Of a stretch of 57,661 bases of DNA, positions 21,549 to 32,095 are shown piece by piece (the stretch's first letter is position 1; each line of letters begins with the position of its first letter). Position numbers and translations under genes: made by a program. The notes beneath the pieces were generated by a model. The model ran no database searches. It was not told where the DNA came from and was given only the letters and a program-made list of their open reading frames with translations. This DNA comes from Fragilaria crotonensis (taxonomy: Eukaryota > Bacillariophyta > Fragilariophyceae > Fragilariales > Fragilariaceae), in contig JAKSYS010000392.1 in NCBI GenBank assembly GCA_022925895.1, forward strand, positions 1 to 57,661. The letters are read 5' to 3'.

Positions 21549-22600
21549 AACTTACCGACGATTGGTTACTCGAGAACCAACCGCAACCGAGAGCCAATTT
21601 CCAATTAGCCATGTATGCAACGCATCTTGCTACCGGTTCCTCACTCCATTTCAGGACCATCAAAGCGAGCACTATTGCCAGTTACCTGCACGATGTCGCA
21701 ACCTTTTTAGGCCGATTTCGACTCATCGACCCGAGATTTGTATCAACTGCTGATACAACGCTTGCCCCTGCAATAGCACAAGTGCTAGCGGAACAGAAAC
21801 GATGGGAATTAATCCCAAACCGCCGTGAACCGTTCACTGTCGATCTCTTCATTACCATTGCAGATATCGCCGCAACCAGAATGGATGATTGTTGTTTAGA
21901 GGCAGCAATGGCTAATTGGACACTCTGCAACTTATACGCTGGCTGCCGCGGCATTGAATGGGCCCAAACCAAAACAACCAGTCGTGCCTTCCAAGAATTT
22001 CACCGCAACCGATTTGGTAATGCATACGCGTTCACCCTCGCCGATGTTGCATGCTTCTCGGAAAATTCAAGCCCGATACCAATTGCACATGCATTAGCCG
22101 TCCCTACACAAGTTGAGAAGGTCAAACTGCGATTCGAGGAACAAAAAAATGGTGAGAATGGTGAATGGAAGTTATTTACTCGCAACCGCAACAAACCGAG
22201 GCTTTGTTTTGTTACCCATTTCCTGCACATTTTGGCCAGACACAATCGCTTAACCCAGTCGTCGCCGACCCACCCACTCAGCGTATATCGTGGTGCCAAC
22301 CAGACCGTTTATAACATCACGTCAACAGATATCGAACTCATCATACGTCAAGCCGCATCGAAGTTGTATAATTTAGATCCAACGATCCATCGCAAAACCC
22401 TCCAATCATGGTCAAGCCATTCTCTTCGTGTGGGAGCCTGTACACTATTGTACTCCCAGGGTTTCAGCGAAATGGAAATAAAATATCTCCTGCGGTGGAA
22501 AAGTAACGCCTTTATGACTTACCTCCGCAACTTAGCGGTAACGTCGCGACGCCAAAATGAGGCTCTCAATGATATTAGTGAAATCCCTAATTTTGTGTAA
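21545..22600 (+). CDS. YR retrotransposon ORF3: tyrosine recombinase
   Basis: 351 residues from the ATG of the ATGA overlap; the frame is open back to 21395, so a longer start overlapping ORF2 is possible. The C-terminal half has the tyrosine-recombinase catalytic set: first Arg in AGCRGIEW (about residue 135), H-x-x-R in HSLRVGACTLLYSQG (about 292), then LLRWKSNAFMTYLRN with the nucleophilic Tyr (about 326). These enzymes insert circular cDNA by site-specific recombination, consistent with the absence of a DDE integrase and of a target duplication. The N-terminal half looks like the SAM-like core-binding domain. Confidence 0.9.
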   Translation: MKLTDDWLLENQPQPRANFQLAMYATHLATGSSLHFRTIKASTIASYLHDVATFLGRFRLIDPRFVSTADTTLAPAIAQVLAEQKRWELIPNRREPFTVDLFITIADIAATRMDDCCLEAAMANWTLCNLYAGCRGIEWAQTKTTSRAFQEFHRNRFGNAYAFTLADVACFSENSSPIPIAHALAVPTQVEKVKLRFEEQKNGENGEWKLFTRNRNKPRLCFVTHFLHILARHNRLTQSSPTHPLSVYRGANQTVYNITSTDIELIIRQAASKLYNLDPTIHRKTLQSWSSHSLRVGACTLLYSQGFSEMEIKYLLRWKSNAFMTYLRNLAVTSRRQNEALNDISEIPNFV

Positions 22601-23126
22601 GACCGATTCACAACATTTTGCACCGCACATGTATCGCACATCACATCCCACATCACACATCAAACATTTCAACTAGAAGATTACGAACGTTAATTCGCAG
22701 TTTCATTCTGCTACAGTCAAAGTGACTGAATTTTTGTGTAAGACCGATTTGCAACTTTCCATTGAACACATACTTGTACCTGGTGTTCCCAGTACCCTTA
22801 CTACAGTATGGGAGTACCCCAGTCAGAAACAAAATTCGTTTCTCCTACTAAAAGATTTGAGTATGATACAGTACCTGGTACATGCCCTTGTATCGTACAT
22901 GTATCATACCAGGTACTGTACTGTACCTGCAATGGGCCACACCCACACCACCCCAGGAGCATAAGGCCCCCTTCTCCTGTCTCTTTGTCTTGCTCGATCC
23001 AGTTATAACAACCCAACTAAATTTTTTTTTTTTTTCTTTTCCTTTTTTCTGGCTGTCTGCCGCCGAACGATATGGCTCCAAACCCTGCTACACTGCGTAT
23101 AACAGCGTCAGCAGACGACATGGGCA
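22601..23126 (+). other. 3' untranslated part of YR element
   Basis: No gene. The last bases of ORF3 (TTTTGTGTAAGACCGATT, 22591-22608) recur at 22732-22749. An inverted pair CAGTACCTGGTA / TACCAGGTACTG lies at about 22869-22920. A run of about 15 T followed by pyrimidines lies at 23022-23048, just upstream of B1. These may be termination, polyadenylation or priming signals. Confidence 0.45.
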
Positions 23127-23360
23127 GGCCAGTGCTTTAGTGAACCATCCGGGAGCCGTTAGACTCCTCGGATATTTAACGTCATAACAACTACGTTTTT
23201 AGCCCAATACCACTGCAGACACATAGCACTAGCTAGTAAGCGTGCACTACTGTGGCATTTCGGCACATGCGTAGTCGTGCAGACTATCACTCTGTAGCAC
23301 TTCCGATATCGCTCGACGTTGCAGTGCAGCTGAGGCGACTTCTGGGAATCCACAGGATTC
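23127..23360 (+). repeat. YR element internal repeat B1
   Basis: 234 bp from GGCCAGTGCTTTAG to CCACAGGATTC, identical by eye to B2 (23630-23863). It directly abuts A2 with no spacer. Confidence 0.93.
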
Positions 23361-23600
23361 TTGCAGATAAGACAATAAGCCAATGCAACAGTAGACGGTA
23401 CTTCTTTACTATCGCATTAACTCACTGTCTATCCGTACAGTCGCTTCGTAGTGTATCACTGACGGCCCTAGGACAGTCAACTCCTCTAAACGGTCAGTTG
23501 ACGGAAAACAACACCTCTCTGATGGAAATCGCTCACTTGTTTGTATCTGATCGATTTGAATGCGTTTGTGATGGCACATCTGCAAATGCATTTTTTCGCT
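23361..23600 (+). repeat. YR element internal repeat A2
   Basis: 240-bp copy of A1. Its start follows B1 immediately. 29 unrelated bases (AACCCACCACCATCCCCAGC...) separate its end from B2. Confidence 0.93.
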
Positions 23601-23629
23601 AACCCACCACCATCCCCAGCGACCACGCC

Positions 23630-23863
23630 GGCCAGTGCTTTAGTGAACCATCCGGGAGCCGTTAGACTCCTCGGATATTTAACGTCATAACAACTACGTT
23701 TTTAGCCCAATACCACTGCAGACACATAGCACTAGCTAGTAAGCGTGCACTACTGTGGCATTTCGGCACATGCGTAGTCGTGCAGACTATCACTCTGTAG
23801 CACTTCCGATATCGCTCGACGTTGCAGTGCAGCTGAGGCGACTTCTGGGAATCCACAGGATTC
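23630..23863 (+). repeat. YR element right terminal repeat B2
   Basis: Second copy of the 234-bp B repeat. The match to B1 stops after GGATTC, placing the right end of the element at 23863. Confidence 0.93.
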
Positions 23864-24126
23864 CGTCCATATTGTTGGAGTCCAGTACGTATCTATGTAG
23901 CTATCATAGCGGTGCAGCTACTTTGACTGTGATACCCGAGTACTGAGTAGTACTGGCGGTACGAGAAAGAGACAATACTGCAATACTGTAGTGCCCACTG
24001 GTTAGTTCGGTCACTGAGACAACGGACTATGGGAGGGTGCATGCAAGCAACCCTCACCACAATTGCTGACTCCTGCGTTGCATTGCATGAGCGTGCATTA
24101 GTTCCACGAAACAAACATTGGGTGGA

Positions 24127-24171
24127 GCATTCGGCATTCGGCATTCGGCATTCGGCATTCGGCATTCGGCA
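24127..24171. repeat. GCATTCG heptamer microsatellite
   Basis: Six perfect 7-bp units GCATTCG followed by GCAGGTAGCACGCGACAAG, upstream of two-TM gene copy 2. The equivalent site before copy 1 (8513) has three units, so the array has changed length since the duplication. Confidence 0.85.
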
Positions 24172-24274
24172 GGTAGCACGCGACAAGACAAGCTCGAACC
24201 AACAGCGCTTGAACATTGTTTGAATCAAATAAATGCATCAACATCATCGTCGAGTTCGAGTTCGTCCGCTTGCC

Positions 24275-25412
24275 ATGACGAGCATACGCCAACGAAAAGC
24301 TGATCCGTCCCCGTCCTCTCGTGGGACGATGTATCCGCAAGAAGAAATGGTCCGCATCGTCATTGAACAGGAAGATGACCACGACAACGATCGTGTCGAA
24401 CGCGATGACCTAGAACTGCATTCATATTATTACACACCGCAACCATCGCGAATGATACCTGACAAGCGCTACAAAGAATTTCTGCAAGGGCAAAGAGCAA
24501 AACGAAAAAATGTATCTGTATATCCGACCGGACCTGAATGTGCCTCTCACTGTATAGCCTTCAGCTGGATTGCTGTGGCGTTTCTGGTAAGGTTTGTTCG
24601 TGTTTTATGACACTGTTTTTTTTGGCGGATCGACTCGATGTAGACTTTACGTCAAGTCATCCACGAATGCTTGTATGTATCGATATCATCGTCTTTTGAA
24701 ACGCATCTCATTGCTCGCTTTGGGCATCCGAACTTTCCCGACTAACGACAACTACCTATGTTGTATAGCTATGGGTTGGATTTTTGATTGACACGCAACC
24801 GATATTCATAAAGGGTGTTCAACCCAAGGGTGCTTATGCTATTGAGGGAGTCACCTTCAATGTTCGAACCGAAGATCAACGGTTACCAGCATGTGCTACA
24901 GCGTAAGTCGATTGATAGCCAGAATGGATGCCTTTTTTGTTTTTGAGTACCTCTGTGCATTCACTTCCCACGCTCACTTGCTCACGTGCTCACTTCCTCG
25001 TCTGCATCCGCTTTCGCAACAACGTATACAATACATGATTCCTTACAGTTATTACACAGCATATGCCTATCTCTTGACAGTGCTCCTTTGCTTTGCATAT
25101 CGACGGAATTGGTTCCAGCTGTTGGCCTCGAAATTACCCATTCGAATATTGCTACGACGAAATGATTACAGTGATATTCCAGATCATGATGCGGATCATC
25201 ATCGTCATAGTGCAAAACATTTTGATGCTGCTACGAGCGGTGGATTGCCTCTCTTTCATCAATCTAGTCGACGACGACGACATTGTAGTGGTGCAGCATC
25301 GGCAATGTGGAATCGATGCTTCATACTGTTGCGGAATGTATGGCAACGGTGGTGTTGTGGAATGCGATTCTCACTGCCTGGACGAGATAATACCAAACGA
25401 CGGAGGGAGTAA
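24275..25412 (+). CDS. Two-TM-helix protein of unknown family, copy 2 (3 exons)
   Basis: Exons 24275-24586, 24769-24902 and 25049-25412 join to 269 residues. Splice sites, phases and the CTAAC branch point match copy 1 at 8679. Exon 2 (LWVGFLIDTQPIFIKGVQPKG...) is almost unchanged at DNA level and the TM segments are kept (FSWIAVAFLLWVGFLI; YAYLLTVLLCFAYRR). The C-terminal tail differs: copy 1 stops after about 20 basic residues, whereas copy 2 runs on for about 90 with His/Asp-rich (DHDADHHRH) and Arg/Cys-rich parts. A start 42 bases upstream (24233) is also in frame; 24275 is chosen because it is shared by both copies. Function unknown. Confidence 0.75.
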
Positions 25413-26079
25413 AAGCGACGGAGGAACTGCTATAGTGATGGTCATCATTATTATTGTAGGTTTTGAGTTGTCTTTTCCCACCTGAAGACAAAGCAACCAA
25501 GAGTTTATTGTTGTGGTGCAAGTCTCTCTCTGCGGTCTTGGTCTGGATTGGTCAATGATGCTGCGATTCAAGTAGCAATCACCTCGCAAGACTGGGGATG
25601 GGACGCACACAAGTAGTTTATTCTTCAGGATTGTCTATTGGTTTGACTACCGGTAGAGTAATCTATATTGAGTGCAGTATATCAACGGCGGGTAGAAATA
25701 GGAGGTCCCGTATTTTGCCCTTCAGATGCGAAACTGCTATTTACATACTGCGTCAAGACGCGATCTTCGCCAGGGCACTTTTCAAGTATACAAAGAGTAG
25801 AAAAAGGAGAAGAGATTGGATTATGTACTTCGTTGTCTATTGGTGTATGATTTATGTCTATGTTCTATATCTATGGTGCAGAGGACCTCTCGCAAACATG
25901 GCTCTCCAATTGCTCAAAGCGAGAGGTCTCGTCAGTGTAATGTGTATCTTTATGTGAGAATGAAAAAATGCATTTGAACATTGCAGTCCGCAGACGCCTT
26001 CATCTCTCTCCGATGAGAGAGAACGTTTTGTTCATAAAAACAGATGTGTAGAAATGTATCACTTGGTCCGAATGATGAA
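25413..26079. other. Gene-free stretch
   Basis: Space between copy 2 of the two-TM gene and the convergent gene ending at 26080. An open frame at 25598-25957 has no recognisable features. No terminator-like structure stands out. Confidence 0.4.
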
Positions 26080-27018
26080 CTAAACTTGGTTCTTGGAGGA
26101 CAGCAACGACGCGATTCGAGCGTGCATCGCATCCAAGATCATGTTGCGAATAGCCCTGTCGAGGCTATCGTCGTTCTTCATCATCGACTTCAGCTTGACG
26201 GTGTCGATGCGCAGAAGCGTCGCACCATTGGTACCCGCCTTCACGGTAGTCTTGGGGTATTCAGACCTGCTCGACGTTGGAGAGGCGAAGCTGAGATCGC
26301 CAAGCAGAAGACCCCTTTTACTGGAAATCTGCTGAAGCCTTTCGCCCATGGACTGGATATCAACCTGTCCTTTGTACAACCAAAATAGGTCTTTGCGTTC
26401 CCCTTCGACAGTCATCTCATCGGTGGTGATGATCGCCCCTGGAGTGACTTCAACCCACTCCAAGGCTGCGTTCGAGAGAAACTTGTATTGCATCCACGTC
26501 ACCCCTGAAGGGCGAAACAGAGATGCATATGACTTTCGGTCTCGCATGGTGAGTTCCTTTTGTGTAAAGGCTGGCGCTACGGATCGCGCAAGAGTTGCCG
26601 ATGAGATACAAAGCATGGCCATCTGAAAGAGAAGCTCTTCCGGCATCATTGCGTGATCTGGTACGTAGTCAGATGCCATGACAAAAATTCTGCCAATCAC
26701 GGCGAGAGCTCGAATTGCAACCGTGGCGGGACCCAGCAGAGACGCGAAATCTAGTGCAAAGTGGGCGGCATCCTGAAAGAGTTCCGCCTCTAGGAACGGA
26801 TCCAAGGGTGTCATTGCTGGTGCGAAGGCAGCAGAGAAAAGAGGTGATGCAATCATGAAACTCGAAGGCTCGATGACCATGTGAAGAGGGGCGTTTCCCT
26901 TCGAAACGTGCGGCACCATTTGGTTACGACTCAACCGCGCAGGATGGTGGACAACAAAACCTTCCGAGAAATAGATGCTTGCAACGACAACAGCGGTTCT
27001 CGTAATAGTTGCTCTCAT
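26080..27018 (-). CDS. Popeye/cNMP-binding-like protein with N-terminal targeting leader
   Basis: An intact single-exon frame of 312 residues. It begins MRATITRTAVVVASIYFSEG with F next, a hydrophobic signal followed by an SEGF step and a basic, hydroxylated stretch (HHPARLSRNQ). This resembles the bipartite leaders of diatom plastid proteins (ASAF-like), though the motif is not canonical. Hydrophobic helices follow at about 85-125 and 130-155. The C-terminal half (about 180-295) has TWMQYKFLSNAALEWVEVTP, then EGERKDLFWLYKGQVDIQ and LLGDLSF, which fits the Popeye / cyclic-nucleotide-binding jelly roll (the ..LY.I..G.V.. strand). Ligand residues of true cNMP pockets are not evident. Family assignment is moderate; plastid location is an inference. 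Confidence 0.65.
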   Translation of the reverse strand: MRATITRTAVVVASIYFSEGFVVHHPARLSRNQMVPHVSKGNAPLHMVIEPSSFMIASPLFSAAFAPAMTPLDPFLEAELFQDAAHFALDFASLLGPATVAIRALAVIGRIFVMASDYVPDHAMMPEELLFQMAMLCISSATLARSVAPAFTQKELTMRDRKSYASLFRPSGVTWMQYKFLSNAALEWVEVTPGAIITTDEMTVEGERKDLFWLYKGQVDIQSMGERLQQISSKRGLLLGDLSFASPTSSRSEYPKTTVKAGTNGATLLRIDTVKLKSMMKNDDSLDRAIRNMILDAMHARIASLLSSKNQV

Positions 27019-28347
27019 CGTCCCTTTCTAGTCTGTAGTTTATAAGCCGCCTAGTAGAAGAATCTCAGACGCCCTTCTTCTATTGGTGATGACCCAGATG
27101 GGGTTGGCTTGTATTTTATGTCTGTGGTGAACGCTCGATTTCGAAACTGCACGAATTGTGACGGTTGGATTCATGGGGACGACGGAGTCTTGAAACGGTA
27201 CTCCTATACACATATATATGTATTCATGCACATAGCTCATGTAATGCTTATTCTGCGTCGCGTCGTGTCCTTTGAGACAGTTTTCCTCCAATCATTTCTG
27301 TTCCAAGCATGATGCCACCGCCCATCAATCGCTTACGGTACGTTTTCGGTCGTGGTTCATCATCGGGTGCGGTTCTGGAGTTCTCCAGAATCTCCAGTGC
27401 ACTCCGAGCAAAGGAAAATGAGTCAGTCTCGACGTCGCGTCTCGGGACACAGGAATGGTCGTATTGTCATACAAGGTACAATAAGGCTGTTGCGCGTTAC
27501 AGACCTTCCAACCGCTGTGTAGACAGAATAGTGAAGTTCGGGTTCAACACATTTTCAAACGTTTGCCTCAGAAGCCGATTTGCGCGTGGATGATGAATGA
27601 TGGGGTGTGTGGAAGGGAACATTGTTAGCAGTGAATCTTACATAGCCTCCCAACGAGTTTTCCACATGGAGTTCATTCTTGCTTCAAGTCATAGCGCAGT
27701 TTTACAGTAACATTTCGCTCGTTGGAAAATGAGAGCGTCGATTCGATACGTCGCTGTCCAACATTTTCTACGATTCATCTCGAATTCGACTCTGTTCACG
27801 ACGGGAACGACGGCGCCTCCCCCCGATGACGCGCTCAGGAGAAGATTCCAAGAAGGTTCCCATAATATTGCGCTCTGACAAGCTGACAGGTTGGAGTATT
27901 AGATGGAGATTGGGTTCAGAGGAAAGTCAAGCCAACTCATGCGCATGCAATCCTGGTTCCGATTTTCGGGCATTGAAAAACATGGCAATCGGATTCTGGC
28001 GAAACTATGGAGGGTGTGTTGGGACAGGAGCTGCTATTTCTTCAAATGGTCAGCCCAATCCAACATTGGCTCAGAGGCCCTTCGTATCATCGTTGCGGAC
28101 TTGATTAAAACTACACCCATTCGGTTCTTGACGCTGTTTGAAACCCGTCGTCCATCGACAAGACATCATTGTTAGCCACGATGCGTTGAAAGTGGATCTA
28201 AATTGAACTTCTGTTAAGAGTTGTTCATCTAAAGGAAAACAAACATGCTGGAATGACAATCCTGGGATGACCCACCGCACCGACGATGAGCCGTGTGACG
28301 TCGTGATTGTACATGCACTCAATGACGCAAAGTCAGTGCGCGGAACT
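27019..28347. other. Gene-free stretch
   Basis: No gene with support. Frames at 27309-27593 and 27903-28175 were examined and show no domain or paralogue. The first 250 bases probably hold the promoter of the minus-strand gene starting at 27018. Confidence 0.4.
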
Positions 28348-28883
28348 TTATGCAAATGCAAGTACACTTGCGAGGAGAGTGATCACGGTTTGAGCCTTGT
28401 TGGCCATGATGGTGTCTGCGTTGAAGCCACTCTTGTCCATTTTCAACACCAGGGAAACGATATTCATAACTGCTGGGACCTTAAGGGAGTCAAACCCAGT
28501 GTCTCCCAATTTGAACAAGGCACAAGCGACAGCAGTTGCAAGTGCATTGAGTGCGAATAAGTCCCCAGTGACGAAGTCAGCGAGCTGCAATTTGAGATTG
28601 GCAATTTTGAGAATGCTGGATCTGAAAGCGAAAATCAAAATGCTTCACCATTGGGCACTCACATTGGAACTGGCTCCTCCCGTCGCGCTGGAAATGTACT
28701 TGCTCCCTGCGCCGGCGGCATATGCCATGGTAGCTGTCTTGGCCAACTTCAGTGCCATCTCACCGTCCAGAGGTCCAATCTCAACACTTCCCCACGGACA
28801 GCAAGGGCCGAGTGAGCCACGAACGCGGGACGCTCTGCACGGGCGAATGCGAAAATAGCGAGGAGCAATGCGACGATCTTCAT
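28348..28883 (-). CDS. Small secreted/plastid-targeted protein of unknown function (one apparent frameshift)
   Basis: The start at 28883 gives a signal peptide MKIVALLLAIFAFARA followed by ERPAFVAHSALAVRG, a typical diatom signal-plus-transit leader. About 35 codons in, the frame shifts at a run of G; beyond it the other frame reads EIGPLDGEMALKLAKTATMA, then YAAGAGSKYISS. A GT-AG intron follows (GTGAGTGCCC...AAATTGCAG, phase 0). The last exon, ending at 28348, encodes LADFVTGDLFALNALATAVA and further hydrophobic helices. One base added to the GGGG run would join the frames, so the shift may be a consensus error. The family is unknown; it is small, with two or three short hydrophobic helices. 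Confidence 0.6.
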
Positions 28884-30295
28884 GACTTCGAATGATTTTT
28901 TATGTTTCACCGAATGGCAGAATCTTTTCGTTGTTGTGTTGCAGGTCGTTGGATCGTTGGATCGTTGGATCGTTAGACTTGGTGTCAGGAGAGTGTCAAG
29001 TTGTTCCGTTATTTGTCATGCATCTGGCATCTTTTATTATCCGTCAAAAATAATAAATATTTACGTGATGTCACAGTTCCGGGTACCGAAAGTCTGCAAA
29101 CACCAATGTCAACCAAGATCACCATCCGAAGGGTTCTCGCCGATCAACAAGTATGTGCAATGGTATGTCATATGTATGTGAGTAATCAGCCGGATTTGAT
29201 GTGTGGTGTCAACCTTTCAGATCTGGCTCACATCGACTGACACCTGAGAGAGGATACGGAATCAACAAGTTCAAGTAACCACATGTCTTGAATCTTGGTG
29301 CGAGACATAGCGTGGATGGCGGTTTCACATCATTAGTGACTGTGGATCGACCTTAGTTTACTTTCCGTCAGGTGAAAGCATGGTGGTGCCTATTATGTGT
29401 TGCAAGATCATATTCTTGTGGACGATCCACAAGCACGATATCGACCCCTGGCAATATTCGAGCTGGGTCCTCCCAAAACGAGCGAACAGGAGTGGCGCGA
29501 TAGCTGTAGTGTAGCAAATTTAGTGAAAGCTATCGTAATACTTGAACCACTTACACTGTGTGCTCGGGTGTCAGGAGTGAGTACTCATACCAGATACTGG
29601 TGATCATTCCAATGAACCTGGGGGCTGGTCTGTCCGTGTGAGGAGTGCAGCCTTGATCACAGAGATCCGCATTGCTGAAAACAGTTTACTATGACTGAGG
29701 ATGCACTCAGAGCAGTACTTTGCATGCGAAACGTAGGAGACAGCACGGAGTATTCTACCGACCCATTCTATCGAATGCATCGCATCAATCGCATCGTCAG
29801 TCATTTATTGGGACGTCACTTCATCTGATAGTAGTGCTACCATGGTTGTTTACTCGGAGAATTGTTTTGGTATATGAGAATGGGCGTCTCCACCCGAGTT
29901 ATAAGACCAAAATGTGTTCGATTTTCCGGGTTCGCTTGTTTCTTTCGACTTTCGATAGTACTCCGTACTACAGTACCACACAACGTACCGCTCAATGAAC
30001 TGGTACTGTTCCATTTCTTTGTACTTGGCGAAACGTATGATAGAATATTATTACCTTCGTACGTATGAGTTGCTATTTTTAGTTTTTAGTATATTTTTAT
30101 TTATATATGAATATATAGAATATGTTGGTGGTCAATGGGAGAACTCGAGAAAATAGCTCGTATGTGTGCGGAAAGGAATGACTTCGCGGACAATGACATA
30201 AGCACTACCGCCGCCGCAGTGGTTGTGTCGTTATACAACAACTTTTCCTTGTCATCCTTTCCCAGCTTTTTCCTTCCTCAAAGTGAGTTCCAACC
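28884..30295. other. Gene-free stretch
   Basis: Upstream space shared by the minus-strand gene starting at 28883 and the plus-strand dynein gene at 30296. It contains a short GTTGGATC tandem (28946-28975) and an AT-rich tract at 30075-30125. No other gene is supported. Confidence 0.4.
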
Positions 30296-32095
30296 ATGTC
30301 GGACGCACCACGAAGTACGCGTGCGACAGCCTTGGAGGACAAGAAACGTAGATTGGAAGAGTTGAAAGCAAGACGGGCCATGCGTGAAACATTGCCAGCG
30401 GATACTCCCAAGCCATCCGCCAATTTAGATGAGTACATTGATGGACTGCTCAAGCAGTCAGCTCCTGGAGTTCCAGACTCTATTGCCACAGTGAATAAAG
30501 AACAAGGTCAACAGCGCGAGGGGCACGAGGTACAGAAGGCTCAAGAAACAACCCAAGCTAACAAATCCGAGCCGTCCGAGCCAGCCATCTCGTCGACTCC
30601 AGCCACTGCCGCTGCACAAGTGGTCATTCAGAAGCCACGCGTCGATACGTTCGAATTTGGAACTCAAACGTTCGATGACGACTTCCCACTGGAGCAGGAG
30701 GAAGATGATCTCCCTGTGACTGGGGAGCCAACGACCACTAACGGCGACGAAAACCCTCCTGCGTTGATTGAGGAACAACAACTTGAAGTAGAACCAAAGA
30801 TTTTGAACGATGAAGAAAAGGAAGAAACGGTTGTCAAGGTTTCCTTCTCAACCTTTCTCAACACAGCGTCGAAAAAAGTTGAACGTCTATTGGGTGAGCC
30901 TGTCCTAGCTGATTTGTTGGTCAACTACGTCGGCGAGACCGATGGCGCAGAGGTGGTCGAGAAGCGACCCGACGGTTCCAAGTATGTCAGTGCGCGCCAA
31001 GTCTTTGAGCACTCCAAGTGGACCGCTGGTCGCACTGTCACCGACGTGGACTGGTCACCCCATCACCGTGAACTCATGTTGAGTTCACACGATTTGGCAT
31101 CGTCGTCCACGGCTGGTGGATCCGGTCTCTTGACTGCCGTCTCTCCGGATGTTCCTCCTTCCGCGTCTCTTGCACCACGATCGGGTGAACTGGAATCTGA
31201 TGGGCTGTGCCTGGTTTGGAACCTGAGCATGCCAGCGAGACCGGAGCATATATTTACGTGTGGATCTCCGGTTGTGAGTTCCAAGTTCCATCCGACCGAA
31301 TCGCCACTTATCATTGGTGGTTGCCAGAGCGGGCAATTGGTAATTTGGGACATCCGGGCTGGAAGACTCCCAGTTCAACGATCTGGACAGGGATATCCTA
31401 TTACGTCCATTCAAGTTGTTGAAGGAGGGGTAAGTTTTTCTCTTTTGTCAGCGGAAGGCGCCTCGTCAGTTTGCTCACATTTTTCAGTCTGGATTAGTGA
31501 CATCGTCCACAGACGGAAAACTCAGTTTCTGGTCGCTTGCTAATCTTCGAGATCCCGCAGAGGTTGTTCAATTGGCTGGAAATCTATCCTGCGTTGCTGT
31601 GGCGTCTAACAATGCATTCTATTGCGGTGATGAGTCTGGCTCCGTATTTTTGTGCCCGCTAAGCGAAAACAAGTCAAAAGCGAGAAGCTCACTTTGGGTT
31701 AGTAACAGCTGTATCCGTGAAGAAGAACTTGGTATTGTCGTCCGGCGTCGACTGGACTGTCAAACTGACCAAGAACGAGAAAACAATTTGGAGCGTCGTG
31801 AGTAATTCGTACGACTACATGAGTGACGTGCAATGGAATCCCGCATCCATCCTTGTTGGCGACTGCATCCAGCAACGGCAGTGTCGGTTTGTGGAATTTG
31901 GCGGATTCGATTGAAGACGCCCTCGGAGAAGTTATTGTGGAACCCGGCGTCGGCGTCAACAAGGTTCGTTGGTCCGCCGACGGCCGTCGACTACTGATTG
32001 CGGCCGGAGAGCGAGTCCATGTCTTGAGTTTGGCGGACGACGTCTTGCGCCAGAAAGGAGATGAAGAAGAGCGTATGACCAATTTGTTGGCTTAG
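30296..32095 (+). CDS. Cytoplasmic dynein intermediate chain (WD40)
   Basis: The exon 30296-31429 encodes 378 residues. It starts with a short basic coiled coil (LEDKKRRLEELKARRAMRE), then an acidic disordered region with GTQT near residue 122 (like the LC8-binding TQT motif of dynein intermediate chains), then SFSTFLNTASKKVERLL and WD40 repeats (TDVDWSPHHRELML, LCLVWNL, GQLVIWDIRAG). A GT-AG intron (31430-31487) leads to a second exon with further WD repeats (DGKLSFWSLANLRDP; GVDWTVKLT; ATASSNGSVGLWNLA) and a stop at 32095. Two +1 shifts, near 31680 (AAAA) and 31835 (CCC), split exon 2. Both sit at homopolymers and lie in conserved repeats, so they are probably consensus errors. The subunit carries light chains and cargo adaptors of the minus-end microtubule motor. 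Confidence 0.85.

Larger units (their letters stand above)
14755..23863 (+). mobile_element. Tyrosine-recombinase retrotransposon with split direct repeats (Ngaro/PAT type)
   Basis: Three long plus-strand frames encode a Gag-like protein, RT-RNase H and a tyrosine recombinase, the set that defines the DIRS/Ngaro/PAT order. No integrase and no LTRs are present. The ends form split direct repeats: A1 (14755-14994), then after the genes B1 (23127-23360) directly abutting A2 (23361-23600), 29 unrelated bases, and B2 (23630-23863). A1/A2 are 240 bp and B1/B2 are 234 bp, and I saw no difference within either pair. This A1..B1A2..B2 order is the known signature of PAT/Ngaro elements, in which the internal B1A2 junction mirrors the joined ends of a circular intermediate. 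Identical repeats and open frames suggest a recently active copy. Confidence 0.93.

Noticed and set aside
14755-23600. 14755-14994 and 23361-23600 as LTRs of a conventional LTR element
   Set aside because: The recombinase is a tyrosine type with no DDE integrase, the right copy is internal, and the B repeats lie on both sides of it; the split-repeat model explains all four blocks.
31696-31706. An 11-base intron (GTTAGTAACAG) to explain the dynein frameshift
   Set aside because: Far too short for splicing, and removing it does not restore the conserved frame.
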